The translations under genes were made by a program, and so were the position numbers. 20,775 nucleotides of DNA, taken from NCBI GenBank assembly GCA_028687545.1, contig JAQTZZ010000065.1:1-20775 (forward strand), written 5' to 3'. This stretch comes from Candidatus Wallbacteria bacterium (lineage in GTDB: Bacteria; Muiribacteriota; JAQTZZ01). The number at the start of each line of letters is the position of its first letter. The first letter of the stretch is position 1. Below are positions 1-7,203 of the stretch, one piece after another. Below the pieces are notes generated by a model. That model did not search any database and had not been told where the DNA came from. It worked only from the letters and a program-made list of their open reading frames with translations.

Positions 1-2424
1 GGAAATATTCTTGGTTTAGGTTCTGTGGCCATCGACATTTCTCCCTACTGGCCAGGCAATAATTACGTGATCAACGGCTGGGCGATCGGCAATGTGGATC
101 ACGACTCTTCCCTGGAAGTAGTGCTGCTCTGCCGGCATAAATATTATTTTCCTGCCATGATCTGCGTTTATGAAGCTGACGCTACATTGATCTGCAGGCA
201 TTGGAACCCCGGACATCTCTATTCAATCCTGCTCCATGACATCAATACAGATGGGATCAAAGAGATCCTGGCAGCAGGAGTCAATAGCCTGCAGCGGGAT
301 GACGGAATCTCTGTGCCCATAGTAATGGCTCTGGCTATAGGCCCTGCATTCGGCGGAGCACCGGCCAGAGCAGCAGAGCCGGACATCGCAACTGAAATCT
401 GGTACAACTTTCTGGACGATACGCTGCAGGAAGCGATCCTGAAGCTCTCTGTCTCAGGCGACAGCCTGGTCTGCGACAGCCTCACCAATGGCGGTGGCCC
501 TTCTTATACGGTCAGGCTTGAAGACGGAGCAAAGGAAAACTCCGTCACAGGCGACTGCCTGGAACCTAACGACGATTACCTGGTCGCCTTCACTCTGGTC
601 AATGGATTACCCCTGACAGGCCTGTCTATCTCTCCGGCCAGTGATGCGGACTGGTTCGGATTCACGATTGACAGGGATTCAAGCATTACCGTGGAAACGA
701 GCGGCGACGGAGGCGACACCTGGCTGGGGCTTTATGATGCGGATCAGGTCAAGCTGGCCGGGAATGACGACTATGGGAGCGGTTATTACTCCATGATCAG
801 CCTGAAAAACTTGAGCGCAGGCACATATTATGTGCGTGTGGGCGGACCTAACATTTGCGGATACAATATTCTCTATACCGCTGCTGAAGCAGTGGGGCAG
901 AATACGCTGCCCTGCATAAGCCTTGTGTCAGCAGCCGGAAATTCGGGCGACATTTCTCTGAATTACAGGCTGCTGGATAATGGTGATATTTGCAACCTTA
1001 CAGTACAGTATTCGCTGGACAATGGAAGCTACTGGAACAAATGCACAGCCAAATCCGGAACTGCAGTCACTGAACTGAGCTCAACTCCGGCAGGCACGGA
1101 TCACTCCTTTATCTGGGATTCCTGCACGGATTTTCAGGTCAATGCTGCAGCCGTGCTTTTGAGACTGAAAGCGAATGACGGGCTAAGCGACGGATTTTAT
1201 GCTCAATACGACCTGGGCGCAGTGAATAATGCACCGCAGTCTGCCCTGAGTATCAGCGGCAATGTGGTAGGGGCAGACCCCTGTGTCTGCCCGAAAGTCA
1301 GCCTATGGCAGCGCAGTAAAAAGCTCCTGGAAACAAATACTGACAGCAGCGGAGTGTATGGTTTCAGCGGAGTCGGTGCCGGCACATACAGGCTGATCGC
1401 TTACTGTGACGGTTATTATCCTGGAACCAGAGAAGCAAATCTCATTGACTCACTCTCAGACCAGGACATCATTCTGACTGAAATCCCGGCATACAGTCTC
1501 AGCAATCTCGCGATGTTCGTATACGGCAGCCTGTCTCTAGATCATGACAGCGACGGTATTGCAGAACCTGCCGTACCCGGCGATGTAGTAACTGCCCTGG
1601 ATTCTGACGGATTAATCTGCGGAAAATTCACAGTTACTGAATCAGGCAGATACGGGAACCTGACAATTTACGGCGACAGCGCCCTGACTGAAAGTATCGA
1701 TGAAGGATGCCTGCCTGAAGAGCCTGTCACTTTCCTGGTGAATGGAGTGCAAGTATGCCGGACAGCCACGTTCACTCCGAACCAGTTTCTGAGACTCGAT
1801 CTGGGAGAGAGTGCGGAAAAGGGAGGAGCCATCCAGCTGAAAACCGGCTGGAATCTGATCTCACTCGGAGTGCAGCCAACCCTTCAGACTGTGGACGAAC
1901 TCTTCGCGTCGATTCCTGAGATGCGGTATGTGCTGGGCTTTTTCAGAAGTCCGGATGACACTGGATCAGAAGGTTTCCGTACATATATGAACTTTGATAA
2001 TCTGCGGCAGTTCTCCACCCTGAAAACAATGGACGGATATCACGGTTACTGGGTTTACATGACTGCTGATGCAGCTCTCAATGTGGCAGGATCAGCTGTC
2101 CAGGCAGGCACGGAAAGACAACTCGGATCAGGCTGGAACCTGGCAGGTTACTGGAAAAATGAGGATAAAGCCTTGCCCTACAGCCTTGATCAGACAGGCA
2201 CAGTGATCGACTCCATTTTCAATGCAAATCCCAGTCTGCCAGGAGGCAAGGTAAAATACATTATGGGTTTCTATCGCGATGCTGTTGACGGGAACGAGGG
2301 GTTCCGCACCTTCCTGAACACCCCTGCCATGGATTTCAGCACCCTGAAGAAGCTGCACATATATCACGGTTACTGGATCTACATGGATGGAGATGGGGAG
2401 CTGGATTATGATTATGTCCCCTGA
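1..2424 (+). CDS. Secreted multidomain surface protein, 5'-truncated (FG-GAP-like, PPC, carboxypeptidase-regulatory-like and tandem GWNLIS domains)
   Basis: The frame is open from base 1. The GTG at 25 has no convincing SD site, so the gene most likely begins before the window. Domains in order: FG-GAP/VCBS-like repeats with Asp-rich loops (about nt 60-290, NVDHDSS and DINTDGIKE); a bacterial pre-peptidase C-terminal (PPC) domain (nt 550-850, LEPNDD...SDADWFGF...YYVRVGG); an Ig/Fn3-like segment ending FIWDS (nt 900-1190); a carboxypeptidase-regulatory-like beta domain (nt 1245-1480, SISGNVV...GTYRLIAYCDGYYPG); an Asp-rich segment (nt 1530-1800); and two tandem copies of a domain opening GWNL and closing YHGYW-Y/I-YM (nt 1840-2070 and 2128-2385). 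PPC domains are typical of exported proteins, so secretion is inferred although the signal peptide is outside. No catalytic domain is visible here. It may be an adhesin or the tail of a secreted enzyme. Confidence 0.85.
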   Translation, partial: GNILGLGSVAIDISPYWPGNNYVINGWAIGNVDHDSSLEVVLLCRHKYYFPAMICVYEADATLICRHWNPGHLYSILLHDINTDGIKEILAAGVNSLQRDDGISVPIVMALAIGPAFGGAPARAAEPDIATEIWYNFLDDTLQEAILKLSVSGDSLVCDSLTNGGGPSYTVRLEDGAKENSVTGDCLEPNDDYLVAFTLVNGLPLTGLSISPASDADWFGFTIDRDSSITVETSGDGGDTWLGLYDADQVKLAGNDDYGSGYYSMISLKNLSAGTYYVRVGGPNICGYNILYTAAEAVGQNTLPCISLVSAAGNSGDISLNYRLLDNGDICNLTVQYSLDNGSYWNKCTAKSGTAVTELSSTPAGTDHSFIWDSCTDFQVNAAAVLLRLKANDGLSDGFYAQYDLGAVNNAPQSALSISGNVVGADPCVCPKVSLWQRSKKLLETNTDSSGVYGFSGVGAGTYRLIAYCDGYYPGTREANLIDSLSDQDIILTEIPAYSLSNLAMFVYGSLSLDHDSDGIAEPAVPGDVVTALDSDGLICGKFTVTESGRYGNLTIYGDSALTESIDEGCLPEEPVTFLVNGVQVCRTATFTPNQFLRLDLGESAEKGGAIQLKTGWNLISLGVQPTLQTVDELFASIPEMRYVLGFFRSPDDTGSEGFRTYMNFDNLRQFSTLKTMDGYHGYWVYMTADAALNVAGSAVQAGTERQLGSGWNLAGYWKNEDKALPYSLDQTGTVIDSIFNANPSLPGGKVKYIMGFYRDAVDGNEGFRTFLNTPAMDFSTLKKLHIYHGYWIYMDGDGELDYDYVP

Positions 2425-2453
2425 TCGGGAATACAGCGTAGTCTACTTTACTC

Positions 2454-2482
2454 TTGCCCCTGCTGCATATAGTGAGTATACT
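2454..2482 (+). promoter_or_regulatory. Sigma-70-type promoter of the caspase-like gene
   Basis: TTGCCC (2454-2459), a 17-bp spacer and TATACT (2477-2482, 5/6 to consensus). Transcription would start near 2489, leaving a short leader that contains the GGGGG-AAAGA ribosome site before the ATG at 2511. Confidence 0.5.
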
Positions 2483-2510
2483 TTAAATAGATTTCATGCA
2501 GGGGGAAAGA

Positions 2511-4370
2511 ATGAGAAATTTCAAGACCTGTGTTTTACTTTTTCTGTTCCTGATTCTGGGTACGCTCCAGGCCAAAAACACCAGGATCCTGGCAGATGAC
2601 GGGGGAAACCTCTCCAACAACGATGCCTATATCTGGAAAGACAAGATGGGAGCTTCCGGCTATGACTGCGAGTCGCTCACTGAGAACGGCGGCATCCAGA
2701 AATCCATGTTCAATCCGGACAAAGCGGTTGATTTTTTATATTTTACAGGCCATGGAAATGAAGGCCTGGTAGCTTTTTCCGGCGATATGTTCACACACGA
2801 CGAATTCAACGGCACAAATGTCAAGCACGTGATCTGGGCTTCCTGCCTGACAGTTCAGAGAGACATCTGGAAACACTGCTTCGGCAAAGGATTGAAAACA
2901 GTCAACGGATACTTCATGGAATCATTCGATGGACCTGACGATGATGTGGCTTCGATTTATGCTAAAGCTGTCAGCGGACTGTCAGTGGACGCTGACCCCA
3001 AGGAATTTGCCTCTGCCTGGAAAAAAGCTAATGTGGAATGTAACGGAGGTCTGGATGACCGCTGGTGTGTGCAGACTGCTGACGCATATTACTCAGCTGA
3101 CGGAGATTCCCCCAGATTTTACCAGTTCGTGGAAAACGACTTTCAAAAGTCCAGACAGTCTCCTGCGTTTCCGGCCTATCAAGCCATGGTTAACCATTAC
3201 CTGGCCCTGCCTGCCAACACACCAGCCAAATTGAAGAACGCGATTCTGAAATCAGACATTAATGCAATCAACAATGCGGTGAAAAATGGTGTGCTGACCA
3301 AGGAAGAGGGCGAGCAGCTGATCAAGCAGCTTAACGGTAATAACCCGAATCCTAACCCTAACCCTGGTCCCAATCCCAATCCTAATCCGAATCCGAACCC
3401 AAACCCAGGACCGAATCCAAACCCCAACCCAAACCCTAACCCGGCACCCAATCCCAATCCAGGTCCGAATCCAAACCCGAATCCAGCTCCCAATCCCGGC
3501 CCAGCTCCTAATCCCAATCCTTATCCTCCGAACCCCAGCCCAAGTCCCTCGCCTTACATTCCTCCGATCCCTGATATTATTCCACCCTGGCCGGGACCGG
3601 ATGACGATTACTGTCCTACTGACCCTGAAGTCAGTGACAGCAGCGTCCGCCAGTTTGAAAAAATCGACAAACCGACATTCCTCAATCCAAAGGTCAGCTA
3701 TTCTTTCACCACAGTCAGGGGAGGTTCAAGTCTTCCCGGACTCGCCGCTTCGCCGGACGATACACTCGTTTCAAAGTGCAATTCAAGAGGGCTTTTTTGT
3801 TCTGAACAATGGCCGTCAGGCCGTGTGCTGCTCGACACTGCAGACAGCGAAGATACTTTGTGCGCAAATTCCAGGGCATTCTACGGCCAGGTCCTGGATT
3901 TCATCGCCAGAAATGGCGGTCTCCCTTCTGACGCGGTTCTCTCGCAGATCATTCCCATTTCCAGATTTGATGCTTCAGGCAAGCATATAATCAATTACCT
4001 GTTCAAATTCACCCGCCTTCATGATGGCGTGGAAATTTCAGGCAGAGGTGGAGATGGGATCAGTGTCCTGATGGGTAATCATGGCGTAATTTCATACAGT
4101 TATCTCTGGAGAAAACTCAAGAACCTACCTGACTCCAAGGCCAATACCGCTCTCCTCAACCCGGTGAAAGCATTGGCACTGGCAGCAGACTCCATCGCAG
4201 CCTCCATTAAAGGTGCGATCAAGATCAATATCGACCATTGTTCTCTGGGCTACAATTCTCCCCCATATTCCACAGAGGGCGAGCAGGTGCTTGAACCCTG
4301 TTATCACTTCACGACCAGCGCCGGATACACTTTCAACGTGCAGGCAGTGACCGGCAAACTGCTGAAGTGA
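2511..4370 (+). CDS. Secreted caspase/gingipain-like protein (DUF6345-like) with Asn-Pro linker and PepSY/FTP-like C-terminus
   Basis: I start at the ATG at 2511 because it follows a strong SD-like run (GGGGGAAAG) and begins a clean signal peptide (MRNFKTCVLLFLFLILG). The ATG at 2496 has no such site. The protein is 619 aa. Residues about 24-215 look like a clan CD cysteine-peptidase fold of the DUF6345 type: FTGHGN (78-83, His81) precedes VIWASC (Cys112), giving the His-Gly...Ala-Ser-Cys order of caspase/gingipain dyads. A helical segment leads to an Asn-Pro/Gly-Pro/Ala-Pro linker (about 278-340), then a Pro-Asp-rich stretch. The C-terminal about 230 residues (VEISGRGGDGISVLMGNHG... and a final ...VQAVTGKLLK) resemble PepSY/FTP domains, which in some peptidases act as inhibitory pro-domains. 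A secreted protease or protease-like effector is likely. Activity is inferred from the two motifs only. Confidence 0.75.
   Translation: MRNFKTCVLLFLFLILGTLQAKNTRILADDGGNLSNNDAYIWKDKMGASGYDCESLTENGGIQKSMFNPDKAVDFLYFTGHGNEGLVAFSGDMFTHDEFNGTNVKHVIWASCLTVQRDIWKHCFGKGLKTVNGYFMESFDGPDDDVASIYAKAVSGLSVDADPKEFASAWKKANVECNGGLDDRWCVQTADAYYSADGDSPRFYQFVENDFQKSRQSPAFPAYQAMVNHYLALPANTPAKLKNAILKSDINAINNAVKNGVLTKEEGEQLIKQLNGNNPNPNPNPGPNPNPNPNPNPNPGPNPNPNPNPNPAPNPNPGPNPNPNPAPNPGPAPNPNPYPPNPSPSPSPYIPPIPDIIPPWPGPDDDYCPTDPEVSDSSVRQFEKIDKPTFLNPKVSYSFTTVRGGSSLPGLAASPDDTLVSKCNSRGLFCSEQWPSGRVLLDTADSEDTLCANSRAFYGQVLDFIARNGGLPSDAVLSQIIPISRFDASGKHIINYLFKFTRLHDGVEISGRGGDGISVLMGNHGVISYSYLWRKLKNLPDSKANTALLNPVKALALAADSIAASIKGAIKINIDHCSLGYNSPPYSTEGEQVLEPCYHFTTSAGYTFNVQAVTGKLLK
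3342..3527 (+). repeat. Asn-Pro coding minisatellite (linker of the caspase-like protein)
   Basis: Near-uninterrupted AAY-CCN dipeptide codons with occasional GGN or GCN replacing Asn encode (NP)n, GP and AP units. Third positions vary from unit to unit, so the peptide pattern looks selected rather than freshly expanded by slippage. It joins the N-terminal peptidase-like domain to the C-terminal PepSY-like part. Confidence 0.9.
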
Positions 4371-4390
4371 TTTAGACAGACAGGACAAAA

Positions 4391-4416
4391 GGAGTCTCTA
4401 CTGAGGCTCCTTTTTT
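4391..4416 (+). terminator. Rho-independent terminator after the caspase-like gene
   Basis: GGAGTCTC (4391-4398) and GAGGCTCC (4403-4410) form an 8-bp stem with one G.T pair and a TACT loop, followed by TTTTTT at 4411-4416 and preceded by AAAA. It sits 20 bp after the stop codon and closes the secreted-protein unit. Confidence 0.85.
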
Positions 4417-4432
4417 ATTATCATTCTAAAAT

Positions 4433-4461
4433 TTCCCTTATCTTTCAGGATTTGATAGAAT
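4433..4461 (+). promoter_or_regulatory. Possible leaderless promoter of the ABC ATPase gene
   Basis: TAGAAT (4456-4461, 5/6 to the -10 consensus) ends 6 bp before the ATG at 4468. Seventeen bp upstream is a poor -35, TTCCCT. No SD site lies at a usable distance (AGGA at 4447-4450 is 17 nt away), so transcription starting at the ATG would fit. Confidence 0.3.
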
Positions 4462-4467
4462 TTTCCA

Positions 4468-5142
4468 ATGGAAGTCATCAGAACCGAAAAACTGGTCAAA
4501 ATCTATGACATGGGAAAGGTCAAGGTCGAAGCCCTGAAAGGCGTGGATATTCTGATCAATAAAGGAGAAATGGTCGCCATCATGGGAAAATCCGGTTCCG
4601 GTAAGACTACCCTGCTGGATATCCTGGGACTGCTTTCCACGCCGACTTCCGGCACATATATCCTGAACAACCAGAATGTGAGTTCGCTCTCAGACGAAGA
4701 AATGGCAGGAGTCAGAAACCGGGAGATAGGTTTCGTTTTCCAGACTTTCAACCTGCTGCCCCGGGTAAGTGCGGCCGGGAATGTGGAACTGCCTCTCATT
4801 TACAGCAATGTGGCAGTGAGGGAGCGTAGAGAACGTGCATTGGAAGCATTATCGCATGTAGGGTTATCGGAACGGGGAACCCATCTTCCTGCTGAATTGT
4901 CAGGCGGGCAGCGCCAGCGGGTGGCGATCGCCCGTGCGCTGATCAATAATCCCGCGATCATACTGGCAGACGAGCCTACTGGTAATCTTGACACGAAATC
5001 CAGCTATGAAATCATGGAAATCCTCAAGGGCCTGCACGAAAAGGGCAATACAATCATCCTGGTCACACACGAGCATGACATCGCGGCTTACGCGCAGAGA
5101 ACGATTTTCCTCAGGGATGGAATGGTGGTTGAGGGCTTCTAA
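4468..5142 (+). CDS. ABC transporter ATP-binding protein, LolD/MacB type
   Basis: A complete 224-aa ATPase subunit: Walker [10 protein letters not shown] (40-48), Q-loop Gln92 (FVFQTFN), signature LSGGQ (144-148), Walker B IILADEP (164-170) followed by TGNLD, and H-loop His201 (VTHEHD). ADEPTGNLD with a short single domain is typical of the MacB/LolD/FtsE family, which power lipoprotein release, efflux or peptide export with an FtsX/MacB-like permease. No permease gene is adjacent: a terminator lies upstream and a convergent gene downstream, whose 3' end overlaps this one by 32 bp. The partner is therefore elsewhere, and the substrate cannot be inferred. The start lacks an SD site (see the promoter entry). 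Confidence 0.93.
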   Translation: MEVIRTEKLVKIYDMGKVKVEALKGVDILINKGEMVAIMGKSGSGKTTLLDILGLLSTPTSGTYILNNQNVSSLSDEEMAGVRNREIGFVFQTFNLLPRVSAAGNVELPLIYSNVAVRERRERALEALSHVGLSERGTHLPAELSGGQRQRVAIARALINNPAIILADEPTGNLDTKSSYEIMEILKGLHEKGNTIILVTHEHDIAAYAQRTIFLRDGMVVEGF

Positions 5143-6025
5143 GATTCATTTCCGTCAACTGTCCAACCAGAATGGAAGAATCAGGATCATGCAGTTCCGC
5201 CCTTTGCAATACAGCGATGTCACTATCAGAAGCATAACAATAAAGACAGCCATGCCTGCAGGTGTTATAGGATCCGATATCCCTGCTCTGAGCGCACCCG
5301 CACTCCGGCCGCTGATGCTTGTCCTTGCGAAATTCAAGTGCTTTGCCTGAGAGTCTTTGGATGAGTTCACCATCAATGCAACTGGTGTGTCCGATGCCGA
5401 GTTCAGACAGGTCGATTTTTTCACTGCAGGTCTCAATTTTCAGGCCTGATTGCCGGGCTGTCCGGGAAAATCCGGAAGCCAGGCGCTGTGCCGACTTGTC
5501 AGCGATCTCAGCCAGACCAAGATTTTTCGAATTGCGTTCAGTCTTTTTATACAGGTCGATAAAACTGATTATGCATTTCTCTGTGAAAGGAGAAAGCTCC
5601 GCAGCCAGAAATTCGAATTTTTCTGCATGATATGATTCGTCAATTTCTCTTGAAACCAGAATCGGATCATAGCGCCAGATCACTCTTTTCCGGCCGATGC
5701 GGCCTGAAAGGTCTTTGAAGACCTGAATCAGTTTGGATTTTTCCGGCAGATTCCGCTCGATCTTTGAATCGTATGGAGTCAGTGTGAACTGAAAGTAAAA
5801 AGGGATTTCAAGTGATTCGATGAAATCAAGATGCCTGAAAAAGGGGAGAGGATTTTTCGTCCAGAAGACGATGCAGTCGACCGAGTCTCTCGTCAATCTG
5901 ACTTCGCTGATCCGGTGGATTGAGATCGGATTCCGGACATGAGCGAATCCTGCCTTCAGGCGGTTGACAAACCAGTCGCCGTAAAAAGCGGGAATGTCTG
6001 TCCTTCTGCTGGCGCTGATGATCAT
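5111..6025 (-). CDS. DUF1848 family protein (C-terminal radical-SAM-like cysteine cluster)
   Basis: I start at the ATG at 6025 ([13 protein letters not shown]), which follows GAGGTG at SD distance. The open frame extends upstream but loses family similarity. The protein is 304 aa, normal for the family. Family hallmarks: N-terminal [19 protein letters not shown] (54-59), then a C-terminal cluster with Cys242 and Cys244 (ECGC), [10 protein letters not shown], and Cys256-X3-Cys260-X2-Cys263 ([10 protein letters not shown]). CX3CX2C is the [4Fe-4S] motif of radical SAM enzymes, normally at the N-terminus; its C-terminal place is known for DUF1848. An Fe-S, possibly SAM-dependent enzyme is inferred; the reaction is unknown. 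It is convergent with the ABC ATPase gene, and its last codons lie inside that gene. Confidence 0.88.
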   Translation of the reverse strand: MIISASRRTDIPAFYGDWFVNRLKAGFAHVRNPISIHRISEVRLTRDSVDCIVFWTKNPLPFFRHLDFIESLEIPFYFQFTLTPYDSKIERNLPEKSKLIQVFKDLSGRIGRKRVIWRYDPILVSREIDESYHAEKFEFLAAELSPFTEKCIISFIDLYKKTERNSKNLGLAEIADKSAQRLASGFSRTARQSGLKIETCSEKIDLSELGIGHTSCIDGELIQRLSGKALEFRKDKHQRPECGCAQSRDIGSYNTCRHGCLYCYASDSDIAVLQRAELHDPDSSILVGQLTEMNLRSPQPPFHP

Positions 6026-6086
6026 AGGCACCTCAACAGTCAAGAATCCGGTCGATAAAACCAGGATACAAGACAAGGAGGGAAAA

Positions 6087-6122
6087 ATGAACAAGAAAGG
6101 ACCGCTGATCTTGCTTTTATAG
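6087..6122 (+). other. Micro-ORF with strong SD and signal-peptide-like start (leader peptide or broken gene)
   Basis: AAGGAGGG (6075-6082) lies 4 nt before the ATG at 6087, which encodes MNKKGPLILLL and a TAG stop (6120-6122). Positive charges followed by a hydrophobic run look like the start of a signal peptide. Re-reading the TTTTAT run one base back opens a frame that runs to a TGA at 6197-6199, overlapping the ATG of the YHS gene (6196) as ATGA. It could be a decayed secreted-protein gene, a one-base assembly error or a leader peptide. Confidence 0.25.
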
Positions 6123-6159
6123 GATTAACTGCGGATTATAAGGGAGGGTTTGCTGGAAT

Positions 6160-6179
6160 GTGTTATCATGTAATAACAC
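6160..6179. promoter_or_regulatory. Perfect inverted repeat before the YHS gene (candidate operator)
   Basis: GTGTTAT (6160-6166) and ATAACAC (6173-6179) are perfect 7-bp arms with a 6-bp spacer. The right arm ends 2 bp before the GGAGGAAAT ribosome site of the gene at 6196. A dimeric regulator bound here would block transcription or the leader. A small RNA hairpin that limits translation is the alternative. Confidence 0.35.
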
Positions 6180-6195
6180 TTGGAGGAAATAATCG

Positions 6196-6678
6196 ATGAG
6201 AATCATTTTAATCCTGCTGACCTTTCTATTTTTAATGCCTGCCCTTGGATCCGCTCAGGCTGATGAAATCACCAACAAGCTTTGCCCTGTGATGGAGGGA
6301 AATCCGGTAGATCCCAACATTTTCGTCGATTATCAGGGCAAGCGGGTTTATCTTTGCTGCGAAATCTGCAGAGCTGAATTCACCGCTCATCCGGAAAAGT
6401 ATCTCTCTAAACTGCCTCAATTTCAGAGCAGCACTCTTGAAGCATCGGCTTCAGTTCAACAATCAGAGACCCAGCCCGCAAAAAAAAGACCTCAGATCGG
6501 AAAATTGATCCAGCCGCTGGGGCTGGTCACTGCCTTGCTGATGCTGATCGCTGTAATCACAGGCCTCAACATCAGAAAAAGCCCCAAGAAACTGTTCAAA
6601 CTTCATAAATATCTTGGAATACTTGCACTGATCATCGGTGCGGCACATGGTTTCTTGGTGTTTTTTCTGTCGAAGTAG
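6196..6678 (+). CDS. Exported YHS-domain protein with two C-terminal membrane helices
   Basis: ATG at 6196 with GGAGG 8-9 nt upstream. The 160-aa protein opens with a signal peptide (MRIILILLTFLFLMPALG). Residues about 28-73 form a YHS-type metal-binding domain: CPVM (Cys30), Y-x-G-K-x-VYLCC-EIC (Cys54, Cys55, Cys58), EF-x-x-HPEKY. YHS domains bind heavy-metal ions or haem-like ligands and occur in metal transporters and redox proteins. After a Ser/Gln-rich linker come two predicted helices (about 107-125 and 138-158). The second carries His137 and His151, 14 apart, a spacing seen for haem-ligating helices in b-type cytochromes. A role in envelope metal handling or electron transfer is inference. 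It appears monocistronic. Confidence 0.8.
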   Translation: MRIILILLTFLFLMPALGSAQADEITNKLCPVMEGNPVDPNIFVDYQGKRVYLCCEICRAEFTAHPEKYLSKLPQFQSSTLEASASVQQSETQPAKKRPQIGKLIQPLGLVTALLMLIAVITGLNIRKSPKKLFKLHKYLGILALIIGAAHGFLVFFLSK

Positions 6679-6734
6679 TAAAAAAGTTTACTGAAATCGA
6701 GTAATTTCAAAAAGGATTTTGGAAAATAGTGAAA

Positions 6735-6756
6735 GGCCCCATTTGGGAATGGGGCC
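6735..6756 (-). terminator. Strong hairpin between convergent genes, probable terminator of the DUF2582 gene
   Basis: GGCCCCATT (6735-6743) and AATGGGGCC (6748-6756) are perfect 9-bp arms around a 4-nt loop. On the minus strand it is followed by TTTCACTATTTT, a broken U-rich tail. On the plus strand no T-run follows, so termination of the minus-strand gene is the better reading. Confidence 0.55.
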
Positions 6757-6773
6757 AGGTCGGGAGTAATACT

Positions 6774-6791
6774 GAGGGTTGGGGGACCCTC
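6774..6791. terminator. Second hairpin in the same convergent gap
   Basis: GAGGGT (6774-6779) and ACCCTC (6786-6791) pair perfectly around a TGGGGG loop, 27 bp past the stop codon of the DUF2582 gene. Neither side has a long T-run, so it probably assists the stronger hairpin at 6735-6756. Confidence 0.35.
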
Positions 6792-6817
6792 TTTGGGGGT
6801 TGTGCTACGAAAATATT

Positions 6818-7039
6818 TTAAGCCTTCAGCTTCACAATCTGATTAACCATTTTACCCTTTTTCTCTTCCTCGAAAATGATTTTGTCTTCGCGGAGAAGCC
6901 AGCCTAAGGCCATGGTGCTTTCGTTGCTCGAGAATCCTTTACCTTCCAGATGGCTCTTAATCTTGTTCAGGGTGGCACCATTTTCTTTTTTCAGGGCGGC
7001 CCAGATTTCACCAGCTGCAAATCCGACTTTTTCTTTCAT
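6818..7039 (-). CDS. DUF2582-like winged-helix protein
   Basis: A 73-aa protein whose ATG at 7039 follows GGAGG (7046-7050). The pattern EKVGFAAGEIWAAL near the start, ALGWLLREDKI in the middle and a charged beta-hairpin end matches the small winged helix-turn-helix family DUF2582. Members are single-domain, presumably DNA-binding, and not functionally defined to my knowledge. Its promoter is a near-consensus sigma-54 site (7076-7091) giving a leader of about 26 nt, with an inverted repeat at enhancer distance. The sigma-54 activator gene lies about 0.8 kb away in the neighbouring operon. This suggests induction by that two-component system and makes the gene a likely output regulator. Confidence 0.8.
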   Translation of the reverse strand: MKEKVGFAAGEIWAALKKENGATLNKIKSHLEGKGFSSNESTMALGWLLREDKIIFEEEKKGKMVNQIVKLKA

Positions 7040-7075
7040 GACAATCCTCCGACTTAATTGATAATAAAATAATCA

Positions 7076-7091
7076 AGCAAAGAGCATGCCA
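7076..7091 (-). promoter_or_regulatory. Sigma-54 (-24/-12) promoter of the DUF2582 gene
   Basis: Minus-strand reading TGGCATG-N4-TTGCT. The GG (7090-7089) and GC (7078-7077) doublets are exactly 12 bp apart, and the only departure from TGGCACG-N4-TTGCW is T for C. Predicted start near 7065, SD at 7050-7046, ATG at 7039. The same stretch can be read as a weak -35/-10 pair (TTGGCA, 17 bp, TTTTAT), but the sigma-54 match is better and an activator gene is next door. Confidence 0.7.
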
Positions 7092-7142
7092 AAACTTGCA
7101 AAGGTTATGGTTAGGTCATTTTCAGGGGTTGGACTGTTGATT

Positions 7143-7162
7143 AATGGGGACAGAGACCCATT
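7143..7162. promoter_or_regulatory. Candidate enhancer (UAS) for the sigma-54 promoter
   Basis: Perfect 6-bp arms AATGGG (7143-7148) and CCCATT (7157-7162) with an 8-bp spacer, about 80-100 bp upstream of the predicted start at 7065. This is a usual position and size for dimeric NtrC-type activator sites. It could also be a weak hairpin ending the upstream operon, but no T-run follows it. Confidence 0.4.
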
Positions 7163-7203
7163 GATATGACTAAAATCTGATCAATCCAGTGATTAATATT
7201 CAG

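Noticed and set aside
3197-3517. Minus-strand frame encoding a Gly-Leu/Gly-Phe repeat protein
   Set aside because: It is the antisense of the Asn-Pro linker; no SD site, and the plus strand has a full domain architecture.
3342-3527. Short tandem units as a CRISPR or regulatory array
   Set aside because: The units are in-frame Asn-Pro codons inside an intact gene, with no spacers of constant length.
6692-6709. TGAAAT/ATTTCA inverted repeat after the YHS gene as a terminator
   Set aside because: Only 6 A/T-rich base pairs and no T-run on the plus strand.
7064-7092. Sigma-70 reading (TTGGCA, 17 bp, TTTTAT) before the DUF2582 gene
   Set aside because: The overlapping sigma-54 match is closer to consensus and has the right neighbour.
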